DNA of 64,000 bases from Cytophagales bacterium. GTDB lineage: Bacteria; Bacteroidota; Bacteroidia; Cytophagales; Cyclobacteriaceae. The position numbers were made by a program, and so were the translations under genes. Positions 1 to 9,748 of this stretch are shown piece by piece; position 1 is the stretch's first letter, and the number at the start of each line of letters is the position of its first letter. Under the pieces are notes generated by a model. It had not been told where the DNA came from, made no database searches, and worked only from the letters and a program-made list of their open reading frames with translations. The stretch covers positions 20,891 to 84,890 of the forward strand of contig JAKSDQ010000061.1 in NCBI GenBank assembly GCA_022360015.1, written 5' to 3'.

Positions 1-825
1 CTTGTAGGCTTGGAGCTTTTGGTCGAAATCTAAAACTCGAATGGGTTCAAGATGCACTATTTGATCCCAGACCGGCTCTGCCTGTTGGCGTGCCTGACCT
101 TCTACCTCTAACTTTCTCTGCAAAATACCCTTATCACCACTTAATTGAAAGGGTGCCTCTTTTGTAGTATTATTGAAATTTCCAAGATGATCGCCGGATG
201 TTCCGGCTTTACGCTGAAATTGTTCCACCCTGGCCCCCATCACATCCGCCTCTTTCTCCAAAGCTGCGTCATCATTGATATCGACCCCCTTCATCTGCAT
301 GGTAGGCTTCACCCTCCCCTCCCGCTGTTGTACGACATGCCAGGCTTCATGGGGAATATGTTTTTCCTGGCCGGGTGCTACATGTATACTATTCCCCTGT
401 GTGAGGGCATGGGCGTTGAAGCCGGCGGGTATGGAAGAGTTTAAATTTAACGCCACATTGTGCAGGGAATGACCGGATAACGCCCGAATACCCGCTATTA
501 AGCCTTCAGACAGACTGTTACTACCTGCCTGTGATTCCTGTTTGGCCTGAATGACCGGTTGCTGTTCCAAAGCATAATCATCAGCCATAGCCTGTAGCCG
601 GATCGCCGGCCCGGACTGCCGGCTATTATCCGCCATGGTTTGGATGACCTTCGACGGGTGCACCCGGGGGTTAGTATCGGCAAGCACTTGCAACGCACCT
701 GCCTGTCCGGTGGCCGGGCGGTGATGGACCTGTCGTTCGGTAATAAATGGTTTTTTGCCGTTTCCAGTGCTACACACCCTGAAGCTGCTATTGTGTATTC
801 CACTTTTACTTATAAAGGTATTCAT
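1..825 (-). CDS. DUF4157 (eCIS core domain) protein, C-terminus outside window
   Basis: The frame is open from an ATG at 825 down to base 1 (275 codons), so the C-terminal part is missing from the window. Residues about 105-195 carry the DUF4157 signature, [14 protein letters not shown] at about 159-172, an HExxH zinc-protease-like motif, followed by EKEADVMG. In this family the domain usually sits at the N-terminus of eCIS-associated toxins or cargo. The rest seen here is low-complexity, Gln-rich and lacks a signal peptide. The segment around the motif is nearly identical to the paralogue at 1732-3582, so one is probably a duplicate. It is the last visible gene of the eCIS operon, 62 bases after the preceding gene. 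The effector activity, if any, would lie in the unseen C-terminus. Confidence 0.85.
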   Translation of the reverse strand, partial: MNTFISKSGIHNSSFRVCSTGNGKKPFITERQVHHRPATGQAGALQVLADTNPRVHPSKVIQTMADNSRQSGPAIRLQAMADDYALEQQPVIQAKQESQAGSNSLSEGLIAGIRALSGHSLHNVALNLNSSIPAGFNAHALTQGNSIHVAPGQEKHIPHEAWHVVQQREGRVKPTMQMKGVDINDDAALEKEADVMGARVEQFQRKAGTSGDHLGNFNNTTKEAPFQLSGDKGILQRKLEVEGQARQQAEPVWDQIVHLEPIRVLDFDQKLQAYK

Positions 826-887
826 GCAATTTCTTTTTGTTCATTTTTTAGTTGGACAGGCGGTATTTTCAATGACTTTAATCAATT

Positions 888-1685
888 TCAAGAGCCGATA
901 TAATGAATAAAGAGCGTAGTTTTTTCCTCATTTTCCGGCAGACCCAATTCAGCCCCTCTGGCTATTTCAAATTCTTCTCCGGTAAGCTGAGATAATTCGG
1001 TAGCCAGTTGCTCAGCATACGGCCGGGTATATTTGCTGTAGTAAAAGACCGTGGATTTTTGGGCCATCCAGGTTTGTTTGTAATCGTGTTCATCATCTTC
1101 CCCCAGATAATATCCTTTTTCGAGAAGATGTCCCCTGATCAATTTCTTCTTCGATTGATCCGGGTTTAAGCTGTGAATGCCTGCCGTAAAAGTTCTTTCT
1201 GATTCCGGATCCCAGAAATCCACTTCTACCTCCAATTCTTCCTCCAAACTTTCTTTTTCATCTTCCAGGATGTCAATCCTATGCTCAAATTCTTCTCGCA
1301 GGGAGTCTCTTTTCATCAGGTTCACCGTACTTTTCTCCATCCTTTTCAACAGCACCGATAAAGAATCGATTTTTGCCTGGAATTCATCCACTTCATATTG
1401 TATACTTATAAATTCCCTGTTGACAATATTGAAATACGCCTCCCACCGTTGACGATATTCTCTGGCAATAGAAACCGTTTTAAAATACTCAGCGAATCTC
1501 TTTCTTACCCCAACATCTTCGCGAAGGGCTATCTCGACATATTGGCCGATTTGCTCCGACTCTTTGATGGCCAGTTCCCGGTCTTCAAATCCCAGCTTTA
1601 CTATCATACTGATAAATCCGATCAAAAAGGTGCCCAGAAAAAACTTTCCGAACTCAAGCCATAATTTTAGTTTATCATTTTCCAT
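888..1685 (-). CDS. membrane-anchored coiled-coil protein of the eCIS locus
   Basis: A 265-residue protein of unknown family. It has one membrane segment at about residues 10-32 with a short N-terminal tail, then a long charged helical region (about 90-165) typical of a coiled coil, then a small C-terminal alpha/beta-looking part from about residue 205 ending in a TLFIHYIG strand. The C-terminal part resembles the small LytR-C/SPOR-like folds only loosely. It lies between the two DUF4157 genes on the same strand, with gaps of 46 and 62 bases, so it is probably co-transcribed with them. It could be a partner, immunity or anchoring protein for the cargo; this is inference from position only. 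Confidence 0.7.
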   Translation of the reverse strand: MENDKLKLWLEFGKFFLGTFLIGFISMIVKLGFEDRELAIKESEQIGQYVEIALREDVGVRKRFAEYFKTVSIAREYRQRWEAYFNIVNREFISIQYEVDEFQAKIDSLSVLLKRMEKSTVNLMKRDSLREEFEHRIDILEDEKESLEEELEVEVDFWDPESERTFTAGIHSLNPDQSKKKLIRGHLLEKGYYLGEDDEHDYKQTWMAQKSTVFYYSKYTRPYAEQLATELSQLTGEEFEIARGAELGLPENEEKTTLFIHYIGS

Positions 1686-1731
1686 TTTTAGATTGCTTTA
1701 GTGATTATGACAAATAGCCACTTACCTTTAC

Positions 1732-3582
1732 TCATTGCCGGTCATATTCTTTTATCAAACTTGTTAGATCTTCTAAAAGCTTATCCGCATGTTTTATGGC
1801 TGGTGAATTTTCTTTTCCACGTGCCGCATCACCCATAGGGATAGGCTGCATTTCGTCATCCGCTATGAATCCTGTCAATGCTTTCATAAGGTTATCCGCA
1901 TGCGCTATGGCTGGTGAATTTTCAATTTCAGGTAACGGAAAATCCCTGAGAATACCCTGCATTTCGTCATCTGCTATGAATCCTCCCAATGCTTTTATAA
2001 GGTCATCCGCATGCGCCATGGCCGGTGAATTTTCAATTTCAGGGAAGGGCAAACGTCCGGGTATACGTATCATCACACTTTCTTCCCCAGGATTTTCCTG
2101 AACCTTCCGGGGTTGGGATTCATTAATTGGCATATCATCCTCATTAATGAGCCTTTCGTAGGTTGCTGTTTCAGGTATGTTTTCAGGTTTCTCCTTTTCA
2201 GGTAAGTGTTGCCCGGTTTCTAACGGAGGCAGAAAACCTCCTTCCAATCTCCCGATCCGGTAGCCTGCTTTCTTCCATGCCAACGCTGCTACCTCCCACC
2301 TCTCCCTATCAGCATGAGGGGTGTAGTGTCCACTGGAGAAATTAATTAAAATAATATCTTCTGCCTCTTTACGAGGCAAATCTTTTCGCCTCTTTTCCTT
2401 TCTCAAACTTTTTTTATCTTGTTTCAAATAGCCGCTCCATTCTTTGATCATAGTATTGTATGCGCTACGGTCGGATTTAGCAGCGCTCTTTTGTTGAGAT
2501 TTAAACGTTGCTATTTTTTCTATTGAATCTTCAATATTAATCCCCAGTTCAACCAGTTTTGAAGAAACAGAAGGCTTTACGCATTCACCTGCGCAATATA
2601 CGTCCTGGCCATCGGCTAATACAGGATGTTGATTGGTTCGCATACTACCGATTATCAGATCTTTGTCCACAGTGTACACCCAAATGAATGTCCTGCCAGT
2701 GTTTAACCTATTCTCAAACTCTTTTCTGTTTTTATAGCTCACGATAAAAGAGGCACCTTTATCAAATTGCCTCTGCCGTTTAAAATTGGTTTTTTCGGTT
2801 TCCAGGTTTTGTGGTTGTTTGTTAGGAAACCTTTTCGCAGGCAAATCATCTTCATCTGGTATTCTTTGGATAACAGGTTGGTTCCTGGTGGCATGATCAC
2901 CGGCAGTTTGCCAGGGTGTCTCCGGTTGGACCCGAAGACCATTGCCGCCCATCGATTGCATGGTCTTTGATGCTTTTTCTCCCATTAAATCTGCTTCCTG
3001 CTCCAAAACATCATCATCATTGATATGAACCCCTTTCATTTGGAGGGTAGGTCTTACCCTTCCCTCCCGCTGCTGCACCACATGCCAGGCTTCATGAGGA
3101 ATATGTTTTTCCTGTCCGGGTGCAACGTGAATGCTATTTCCTTGCGTAAAAGCGTGGGCATTAAGCTCGGCAGGTTTCGAAGAATTTAAATTCAGCGCTA
3201 CATCGTGCAGGGAATGGCCGGATAACTGCCGAATGCCCGCTACCAGGTTTTCAGAAAGCCGGTTGTTAGCCGGTTGTGATTCGGTAAATGACGGCTGTTT
3301 TGTCTGAGTGACTGGCTGTTGTTGTTCAGTGTAAGTATTAGCCATGCGCTGTAGCTGGGCTGCTTGACTGACCTGTGGACTGTTATTTGTTATGGTTTGC
3401 ATTGCCATTAAATCCTGCATCCGGGCACTATTATCGGCCAGTGTTTGTGATGCTTTCGCATCAATAGCTTCGGGGCGGTTATCGACCCAATGGTAAGTTG
3501 GTGGCCGGTCATTTCGGCTTTTATGATTTCGGACGGTTCCTGAACTTCGGTTTGTCAGGTAATGGCTTGTGTATTTGCTCAT
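1732..3582 (-). CDS. DUF4157 protein with unknown C-terminal domain and three terminal repeats, likely eCIS cargo
   Basis: About 616 residues from the ATG at 3582; a GTG at 3603 overlaps the upstream AAA+ stop and would add seven residues. Residues about 110-205 hold the DUF4157 domain with HEAWH (163-167) and the downstream EQEADLMG, the usual metalloprotease-like pattern of eCIS-linked toxins. The middle (about 260-450) has two conserved-looking blocks, HPVLADGQDVYCAGECV and INFSSGHYTPHADRERW, that look like an effector domain I cannot name. The last 130 residues contain three copies of a unit of the form ENSPAxxHADxLxxALxxFI, two followed by ADDEMQ. There is no signal peptide. It follows the AAA+ gene directly, in the usual place for cargo. 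Confidence 0.85.
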   Translation of the reverse strand: MSKYTSHYLTNRSSGTVRNHKSRNDRPPTYHWVDNRPEAIDAKASQTLADNSARMQDLMAMQTITNNSPQVSQAAQLQRMANTYTEQQQPVTQTKQPSFTESQPANNRLSENLVAGIRQLSGHSLHDVALNLNSSKPAELNAHAFTQGNSIHVAPGQEKHIPHEAWHVVQQREGRVRPTLQMKGVHINDDDVLEQEADLMGEKASKTMQSMGGNGLRVQPETPWQTAGDHATRNQPVIQRIPDEDDLPAKRFPNKQPQNLETEKTNFKRQRQFDKGASFIVSYKNRKEFENRLNTGRTFIWVYTVDKDLIIGSMRTNQHPVLADGQDVYCAGECVKPSVSSKLVELGINIEDSIEKIATFKSQQKSAAKSDRSAYNTMIKEWSGYLKQDKKSLRKEKRRKDLPRKEAEDIILINFSSGHYTPHADRERWEVAALAWKKAGYRIGRLEGGFLPPLETGQHLPEKEKPENIPETATYERLINEDDMPINESQPRKVQENPGEESVMIRIPGRLPFPEIENSPAMAHADDLIKALGGFIADDEMQGILRDFPLPEIENSPAIAHADNLMKALTGFIADDEMQPIPMGDAARGKENSPAIKHADKLLEDLTSLIKEYDRQ

Positions 3583-3599
3583 AGCCTGTTGCTTTCCTT

Positions 3600-4985
3600 T
3601 CACGATGTCCTCCCTTCCTTCATCAATTCTCTCCTGATACCCTTTTCCAGGTCTGCCAGCAGGATTTTGCTGGAATGGCGTTTTAGCGCTTCTAAGGAGC
3701 AGTAGCGGACCACGTTGATGAGTGCACCTCCGGCAAGAGCGTAGGCCTCCGCGACACGGGCCAGGTCAATGTCCTCACTAAGTGTACAATGTTTGGAAAA
3801 ACTTTTTTCCCATAGCAGCCGCCTTTCCTCCGGGCCAGGCATAGGAAATTGAATAATGGCCTGGAAACGGCGGGTAAAAGCCTTATCGAGGTTGCCGAGC
3901 AGGTTGCTGGCGAGCACCACCACGCCCGGGAAGTCTTCGATACGCTGTAACAGGTAGGCCACCTCCTGGTTAGCATGCCGGTCGTTGGCGTTGTTTACCT
4001 GGGTGCGTTTGCCAAAAAGTGCATCGGCTTCATCGAAAAACAGGATCCAGTCTTTGTTTTCGGCTTCATCAAATACCCTGGCCAGGTTTTTCTCTGTTTC
4101 ACCAATATACTTAGAGGTAATCTTGTCCAGGTCTATCCGGTACACTTCCTTGCCGGTGGTTTTGCCTAGCAATGTGGCAGTGAGTGTCTTTCCGGTTCCC
4201 GGCGGGCCGTGAAATATTACCCGGCAACCAGGTTTGATGCGCGTCCTCAATTCCCACGCATGGAGCAAGGTTTCGCCATGTTCCATCCAGGTCAGGATCT
4301 CCATCACCTCTTCTTTCGTGTGAGCGGGGAGTACAAGGTCTTCCCAGTTCAAGCCCGTGAAAATCGGATGGGCAGGAAAATCTACATGATAATGATGAGT
4401 CGGTCTCGGTAAGCCGGTAAACCGGTCCAGATAGCGTTCATTGAGCTGAAGCAGACCGCTGAAATAAGGTGCCCGGGTATTGGTATGGGCCAGGCTTAAA
4501 ATATTTTTGGTGGCAAACAAGTGGTTTTTACCAAACAGGTAACCGCACGCGAGTCGTTTGTGGATGTCTTTACCGGCTAACAAAAAAAGGGCTGTCTCGC
4601 CGGTTGGTAAAAAACCTTTGTGCGGCGCTTCCAGCACCCCTCCGAATTCAGTGAATTCCCTGTCATAACTGGTGTTTTTTACAAGAAAAAAGTCCAATAG
4701 CTGTGGTCGTAAATGAGGTACGAGGCTTAACACCAGCAGCAATCGCTCTTCAAAGTTGAGAGAGTGCTGTTTTAAAAATTCCGCATAGGGTGATGTTCCT
4801 TCAGGTAAGGCAGGCGGTAAATGGGTAATGTCCTGATAAGCACATTCCTGCCCGAGATAAAGTTTTAACCGCATCAAAACGATATCCGCACACCACTCCA
4901 GGTCTGATGCCAAAAGATCGGCAAAACTGTCTGTGGTATGGTCATTTGGTTTTTTTTGGCATGGTATGGCTACTTCTGTGCTCAT
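3600..4985 (-). CDS. eCIS AAA+ ATPase (Afp15/Pvc15-like)
   Basis: A 461-residue protein with a C-terminal AAA+ module: Walker A GPPGTGKT at 260-267, Walker B ILFFDEAD at 314-321, and a sensor/arginine-finger stretch FTRRFQ. The N-terminal 200 residues are variable, as in eCIS ATPases. In AFP and PVC the equivalent is required for assembly or for loading the cargo into the particle, and it acts in the cytoplasm. The gene starts 10 bases after the tape-measure stop, and its stop is next to the first DUF4157 gene, so translation is probably coupled. An MoxR or CbbX type ATPase is excluded by the neighbours. Confidence 0.92.
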   Translation of the reverse strand: MSTEVAIPCQKKPNDHTTDSFADLLASDLEWCADIVLMRLKLYLGQECAYQDITHLPPALPEGTSPYAEFLKQHSLNFEERLLLVLSLVPHLRPQLLDFFLVKNTSYDREFTEFGGVLEAPHKGFLPTGETALFLLAGKDIHKRLACGYLFGKNHLFATKNILSLAHTNTRAPYFSGLLQLNERYLDRFTGLPRPTHHYHVDFPAHPIFTGLNWEDLVLPAHTKEEVMEILTWMEHGETLLHAWELRTRIKPGCRVIFHGPPGTGKTLTATLLGKTTGKEVYRIDLDKITSKYIGETEKNLARVFDEAENKDWILFFDEADALFGKRTQVNNANDRHANQEVAYLLQRIEDFPGVVVLASNLLGNLDKAFTRRFQAIIQFPMPGPEERRLLWEKSFSKHCTLSEDIDLARVAEAYALAGGALINVVRYCSLEALKRHSSKILLADLEKGIRRELMKEGRTS

Positions 4986-4995
4986 GATGATTGGT

Positions 4996-6546
4996 TCAAT
5001 TTGTTTTCCATGCTACATGGATCATTTGCTTCATCCAGGGCAGGTGTACCAACCCAATACCCCATGGCAGGCTATCCAGCAGAATATCCCAGGTTTGATA
5101 CTCAATTTCCAGCAGCCAGCCATTGTCCCTTTCAAATGCATGGCCGGGACGCTTAAAATAAGTTTCCCTGATACTGGTTATATCTGTGTCACCCACGGCA
5201 GGCCAGTTTTTAATCAATGCCCGGATCAAACCGTCGGAGAATTCTTTTTCATAGTCAGTAAGGTGTATTGTTATTGGTAAAGGCTCGTCTGCCGGTATGC
5301 CGCACAATAACTTATACATCACCAATTCATATTCTTCTGCCTTATCATGGGCAGTAGCCAGGTAGTGCAGCAGGTGAGTGGCTTTTATCCTGGCGTTCTC
5401 ATCCTGAAAACTGCCGTTTACGGTAAGTGCTAATTTTTTAAAAAATCCTTCCAAAAATGGCCAGGTCAAAAGAATGCCAGCGTTTTGGACAAGTATTGAT
5501 TCGGGTAATGAGGCGTGGGCCTCAACAGGGTCGACACCTTCCAAAAAATCTTCATACCGGGAGGGTTCATCCTCTATCTGAGCCGGGACAGAAGATGCTG
5601 CCCGGCTGTTGTATTTAGCCGGGGGGGTAATAATGTTTGTTTTTTGTCCCTCCGGATTCATCGCACGCACCAGCTTATCCGATTCACTGGGGGTCACTGC
5701 TTTCTTTACCACTTCCAAAAGCTCATCAACCGGTATTTCCCATCGTTTTGCCAATGTATCCAGGGTATTCCATACGGCTATGGAGGGGTTCGGGCTGGTA
5801 TCGGTGGCAAACAGTTGCGCTAATACCACCTCTCCCACCACAGTGTCATCAGCTATATGCCTGCCTCCCGAACCGAGCAGCCTGGGGATGATCAATAAAA
5901 CCTCCACCATACGGGCCATTTCCGGGCCTGAGCAATGCGATACGAGTCGAGCCAGTTGAAAACGGGAAAGGTGATGAGCCAACCTTTTACGGGGTTTTCG
6001 CTTTCGTACCAATGGTTGAACAAGTTGTGTAAATTCCTTCAAATGGTTGTCAAGCAATTCATCCACCAATGTTGTGATCCGGACAGACTGTCTGACCGAT
6101 GCAGGGAGCGCGCCGGTTTGTAAAAAAAACCGGATGATCCCGAAAGCATCCGGAGGCAACTCGTAATAGCTCACGTTTGTGGAAACAGGGCCGTCAGTAG
6201 CCTCCGAGGATGGGTTTTGTCCGGCGGGAACGGTTGCTGCATTCCCGGTGACGGCGGGGAGTGTGCCTATTTGCGCCTCAAATTCCTGCAGCAAAGCCTC
6301 GGTCAGTTTTTCCTGAAAAGTGTCAGGTAACTCCTCGATAGGAATTGGTCCCAGGTCAATCATGACCCTCTCCAGGACGACTTTACGATGCATTAAATCA
6401 TAACCTGCACAAATACGGTCTACTACGGAGGGTACCACCTCGCGACCGAGGTCATACAATTTTTTTGGCGTTTCCAATCCCAGTGATAGTGAGGAAAACG
6501 AGGGTTTTATAATCAATCTTCCGATGATGTGATCAGTTGAAATCAT
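4996..6546 (-). CDS. contractile injection system tape measure protein
   Basis: About 516 residues from the ATG at 6546 (a GTG one codon earlier is possible). The N-terminus has the pattern of the CIS tape-measure family: an opening HIIGRLIIKPSF strand, then VMIDLGPIPIEELPDTFQ at about 60-77, followed by a helical region. The protein should set the length of the tube and occupy its lumen, and in related particles it is part of the cargo space. The middle (about 90-130 and 300-340) is rich in Pro, Ser and Ala. It lies directly between the large baseplate gene (5 bases) and the AAA+ gene (10 bases), the standard eCIS order. Confidence 0.85.
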   Translation of the reverse strand: MISTDHIIGRLIIKPSFSSLSLGLETPKKLYDLGREVVPSVVDRICAGYDLMHRKVVLERVMIDLGPIPIEELPDTFQEKLTEALLQEFEAQIGTLPAVTGNAATVPAGQNPSSEATDGPVSTNVSYYELPPDAFGIIRFFLQTGALPASVRQSVRITTLVDELLDNHLKEFTQLVQPLVRKRKPRKRLAHHLSRFQLARLVSHCSGPEMARMVEVLLIIPRLLGSGGRHIADDTVVGEVVLAQLFATDTSPNPSIAVWNTLDTLAKRWEIPVDELLEVVKKAVTPSESDKLVRAMNPEGQKTNIITPPAKYNSRAASSVPAQIEDEPSRYEDFLEGVDPVEAHASLPESILVQNAGILLTWPFLEGFFKKLALTVNGSFQDENARIKATHLLHYLATAHDKAEEYELVMYKLLCGIPADEPLPITIHLTDYEKEFSDGLIRALIKNWPAVGDTDITSIRETYFKRPGHAFERDNGWLLEIEYQTWDILLDSLPWGIGLVHLPWMKQMIHVAWKTN

Positions 6547-6551
6547 CACTT

Positions 6552-9500
6552 TTACTTTTCGTTTTTAGGTTGCCCGGGTTGGGTATTAGCTGTCAAACCA
6601 CCGGTATCCTTCAAAGGTATGATCAGGTTTTCTTCATGGTCGATTAGCCGCATACGCATGAACCTTGTATGGTTGCTGTAGCGCGTGTACAGGCCAAACC
6701 GGGTATTGACAATGCTATCTTCGCGAATATTCAGCAAAAATTCACTACCCAATGTATTCGGGCTGCTTTGGCTAAGCCGGATTCTGCCCCTGTCTTTGTC
6801 CAATCTAAAACCAATGGACTTCCCCTTAAGGTCTGCAATGGGGTTTTCTATAACGATTTGCGCTTTGCCTTTTATCACATGAGCTACCACCACGGTACGG
6901 TGAAAGTTTCGATAGAACAGCAACCAATAGTCCTCACGGGAAACCCACAAAAATACCAGGCCCGCTTCACTGTACAGATGGTTATCCGCGGTTAGCATCA
7001 TCTCCAGGACTTCCGACTGTTTATCCAAGGGCTGATGATATAATGCCACGGTACCTTCTCCAACACTGGCCATGTTGCAATGGCCTGCATAACCATTTTG
7101 AAGGATCGTATTGTCTTTATAGATAATCCAGCAATGATCATCGATGTCCAGCGCAGGCACCTCCCAGTCCGGATGGACTCCGAGGTGGGCGTACCGATCT
7201 GCGTCCTCAATGGGGTTTACAGGTGTGGCCACAGTTTGCTGCCGGTACATCGTGTTCAAAACATCGATCAGGGTATTGCGTGTATCACCAAGCTGCTCCG
7301 GGCTCGCAGCCGGATCTGCCAGTGCCCGGACCCAGGCTTCATAGGCTGCTTCAAAAATGGCCATTCTGCTCGTGTCTAACCAGAAGAAACGAACACTGAT
7401 GTGGGCGGGGCTTTCTAGCTGGGCGGCCCGTTCAAAATAACTGCGAAATGGCTGTTTGGTAAAGCGTCCAATCCAGTCGGGCAGAACCAACGTGACAATT
7501 GCCGAATAAGGGTCTTCCTCCCAGGGAATGTCCGGACACTTCCCATCTGTAAATACCTCAGGGAATAATAAAGGTAAAGGTTGATTCTGTCGCCCCAACC
7601 GGTGCCGTGGCACCAGCAATATATGCTCCAGCAGATGGAAGCCTTCATGCTTCTGTTCTTTGCTTAAGTTGGCAAGACTCCTTCGCTTACAGTGCGCTAT
7701 ACCCAGAAAAGCGCACAAACGCTTTTTATAACCAGACACATTTTCAGTATCCCAAACTGCCTTATTATCTGTATAATTATAAGCAGTGGCCCGGTTGGCA
7801 TTCATCGAAGACCCCTGTCCCAGGATGTGGAATTTATCTTTGAGCTTATCTTCTTCATTCTTGTCTCCGTGCATGCCGCTGGTTAACATGACATGATCCT
7901 CTACCTCCAGACCCAGCCGGGCCAGCAAGTGATTGACAAAACGGTTTTTTCTCCTGTAATACACCCGGGAGTCTTCTTGCATCTGTCCCTCTATATCGTC
8001 TTTATCGTAGAGGTCTGCCATACCTGGCACCTGATCGAGTAATTGATAGAAAAGGCTTTTTCCACTGCCCTCACCCATGCGCAACAGTTCCTTCACATGT
8101 TCCAGTTGGCTGAGAAAGTTAGCCATCAGTTGTTCGAAAAAAATCAGATACGCTTTCAACTGATTGGCCTGGGCCTTGCGCAGCGTGGTAGCACCGGATG
8201 GCAGTCCTTCATAGCCAATGCCGTAGTTTAACGGGAAATCGTTTTGCAGGGTGGCATAAGCTGACAGTGATCTCTTCCGGCCTTCAGGGTAGGGAATAGT
8301 CGTGGCTTCCTCTGTGGAATGTGCCCACTTACGATGGGCAGCCCGGCGTGCCAGGTAGGTCGACCCGATGCTTTCCAGTGGTATGGTAAAAGGAAAGCCA
8401 TTTTTGTAGAAAGTCACACGGCATTTGTCCCGGGAGAGCCTGGGGATGTAGTGCTCGTCAACGTTGAGCCGCACACACCAACGGTTTCCACCAGTTACCA
8501 GGGCTCCATGGCGATAGTTGGCCATGACAAGGCGCTTAACCGCCTTCACCCCTTCGCATTCCATAATGATGTGTATGATGTCCGAAATATAGATCGCTTC
8601 ACGGTGGACAGGCAAATCCCGGTCAAGTAAAACCCCATGTTTTAAAAAAGGGCCCTGGAATATCCGGTCAATGGGCATGCCTTGCTCAAGCAAATCAAGG
8701 GCTTTGTGAAATACCACCGGTGGTGAAAGAAAACGGTCGACCTGATAGAAGATCTCTCCCAGCAAAGCCTGCATATTCGTCTCACCGCTAACCTCTATGT
8801 CGACTGACAGTCCGATTTCTTCAATCCGGACGGCTTCGATCGCTGCGAAGTCTTCACAAAGACTTCTGCAGGCATGCAGCTTCTCAGCTACCTTTCTCCT
8901 GATTTTGTGGCATTTTATGACTTTTTCCTGATAAGCGGCCACCATCGTCAGCCCATTCTCCTTTTCCGTTAAAATCGAATCACGGTACAATGCGGGGATT
9001 TCTTCCCATGTTTTGTGTGTTTTAGCAGCCTCTTCCAGGTAAATAGTCGCTGCATCGATGTGGGTCAGGATGCTTTGGCCGTCTGTCCAATCTACAGCAG
9101 CGTTGTCCCAATGCGGAAATTCAACTTCTATTGTCAGGTTTTCCCGGATCTTCCTGGTCATTTTATTGTCATTGAGATCCCCCAATTCCTTATCACTTTC
9201 CATTTCAAGTAAGACTTTGTAGCGTCCACGGATGGATAACCTGTCTTGCTCACTGTCTTCATGGTGTGGGGGGGTGTGAGTTAGCGTATTCCGCTTACGG
9301 TTTATATAAATATGGGGGGCTACGCTGTTTGCGGGAACTACCAATACATTTTTGACTTCTTCAATATCCAACACCAGTTTGCGCAGGTCACTTTCGGTGA
9401 CAGGGTTACAATGCAGCGCCTCGCCAGGCGATGGTAACTTACCGAGAGGATCGATAGTGACATCTTCAACCGGAAGGGTCGTCCGGTAGTTGAGGTCAAC

Positions 9501-9674
9501 CAGGCTGAAACAAAGATATTCCAGGATGGTGATACCGGGATCGTGTGTATTGTAATCGGTCCATAACTGGCCGGCCAAACGTTCCAGGTGTTGGATACCT
9601 TGCTGCCTCAGGTAGTTAAAATCCAGCGTGTTTGGGTTGATCGATGTACCGATAGGTTTTTCTTTCTCAGACAT
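6552..9674 (-). CDS. large baseplate wedge protein (Afp12-like)
   Basis: A 1040-residue protein. Near the N-terminus (about 40-55) it has WTDYNTHDPGITILE, the HDPGITxLE motif seen in the second large eCIS baseplate protein, comparable to phage T4 gp6/gp7 wedge components. No signal peptide or membrane segment is visible. It forms, with the gpJ-type protein encoded upstream, the wedge that links sheath, spike and fibres. Length is normal for the family. It stops five bases before the tape-measure start, and begins 74 bases after the fibre gene. Confidence 0.85.
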   Translation of the reverse strand: MSEKEKPIGTSINPNTLDFNYLRQQGIQHLERLAGQLWTDYNTHDPGITILEYLCFSLVDLNYRTTLPVEDVTIDPLGKLPSPGEALHCNPVTESDLRKLVLDIEEVKNVLVVPANSVAPHIYINRKRNTLTHTPPHHEDSEQDRLSIRGRYKVLLEMESDKELGDLNDNKMTRKIRENLTIEVEFPHWDNAAVDWTDGQSILTHIDAATIYLEEAAKTHKTWEEIPALYRDSILTEKENGLTMVAAYQEKVIKCHKIRRKVAEKLHACRSLCEDFAAIEAVRIEEIGLSVDIEVSGETNMQALLGEIFYQVDRFLSPPVVFHKALDLLEQGMPIDRIFQGPFLKHGVLLDRDLPVHREAIYISDIIHIIMECEGVKAVKRLVMANYRHGALVTGGNRWCVRLNVDEHYIPRLSRDKCRVTFYKNGFPFTIPLESIGSTYLARRAAHRKWAHSTEEATTIPYPEGRKRSLSAYATLQNDFPLNYGIGYEGLPSGATTLRKAQANQLKAYLIFFEQLMANFLSQLEHVKELLRMGEGSGKSLFYQLLDQVPGMADLYDKDDIEGQMQEDSRVYYRRKNRFVNHLLARLGLEVEDHVMLTSGMHGDKNEEDKLKDKFHILGQGSSMNANRATAYNYTDNKAVWDTENVSGYKKRLCAFLGIAHCKRRSLANLSKEQKHEGFHLLEHILLVPRHRLGRQNQPLPLLFPEVFTDGKCPDIPWEEDPYSAIVTLVLPDWIGRFTKQPFRSYFERAAQLESPAHISVRFFWLDTSRMAIFEAAYEAWVRALADPAASPEQLGDTRNTLIDVLNTMYRQQTVATPVNPIEDADRYAHLGVHPDWEVPALDIDDHCWIIYKDNTILQNGYAGHCNMASVGEGTVALYHQPLDKQSEVLEMMLTADNHLYSEAGLVFLWVSREDYWLLFYRNFHRTVVVAHVIKGKAQIVIENPIADLKGKSIGFRLDKDRGRIRLSQSSPNTLGSEFLLNIREDSIVNTRFGLYTRYSNHTRFMRMRLIDHEENLIIPLKDTGGLTANTQPGQPKNEK

Positions 9675-9748
9675 GATAACGTTTAATAAAAGCGTGTAAT
9701 CATTCGGTGTAGCAGGCCTCTGGCTCTACCAGTGTATGAGCAGTCTCA

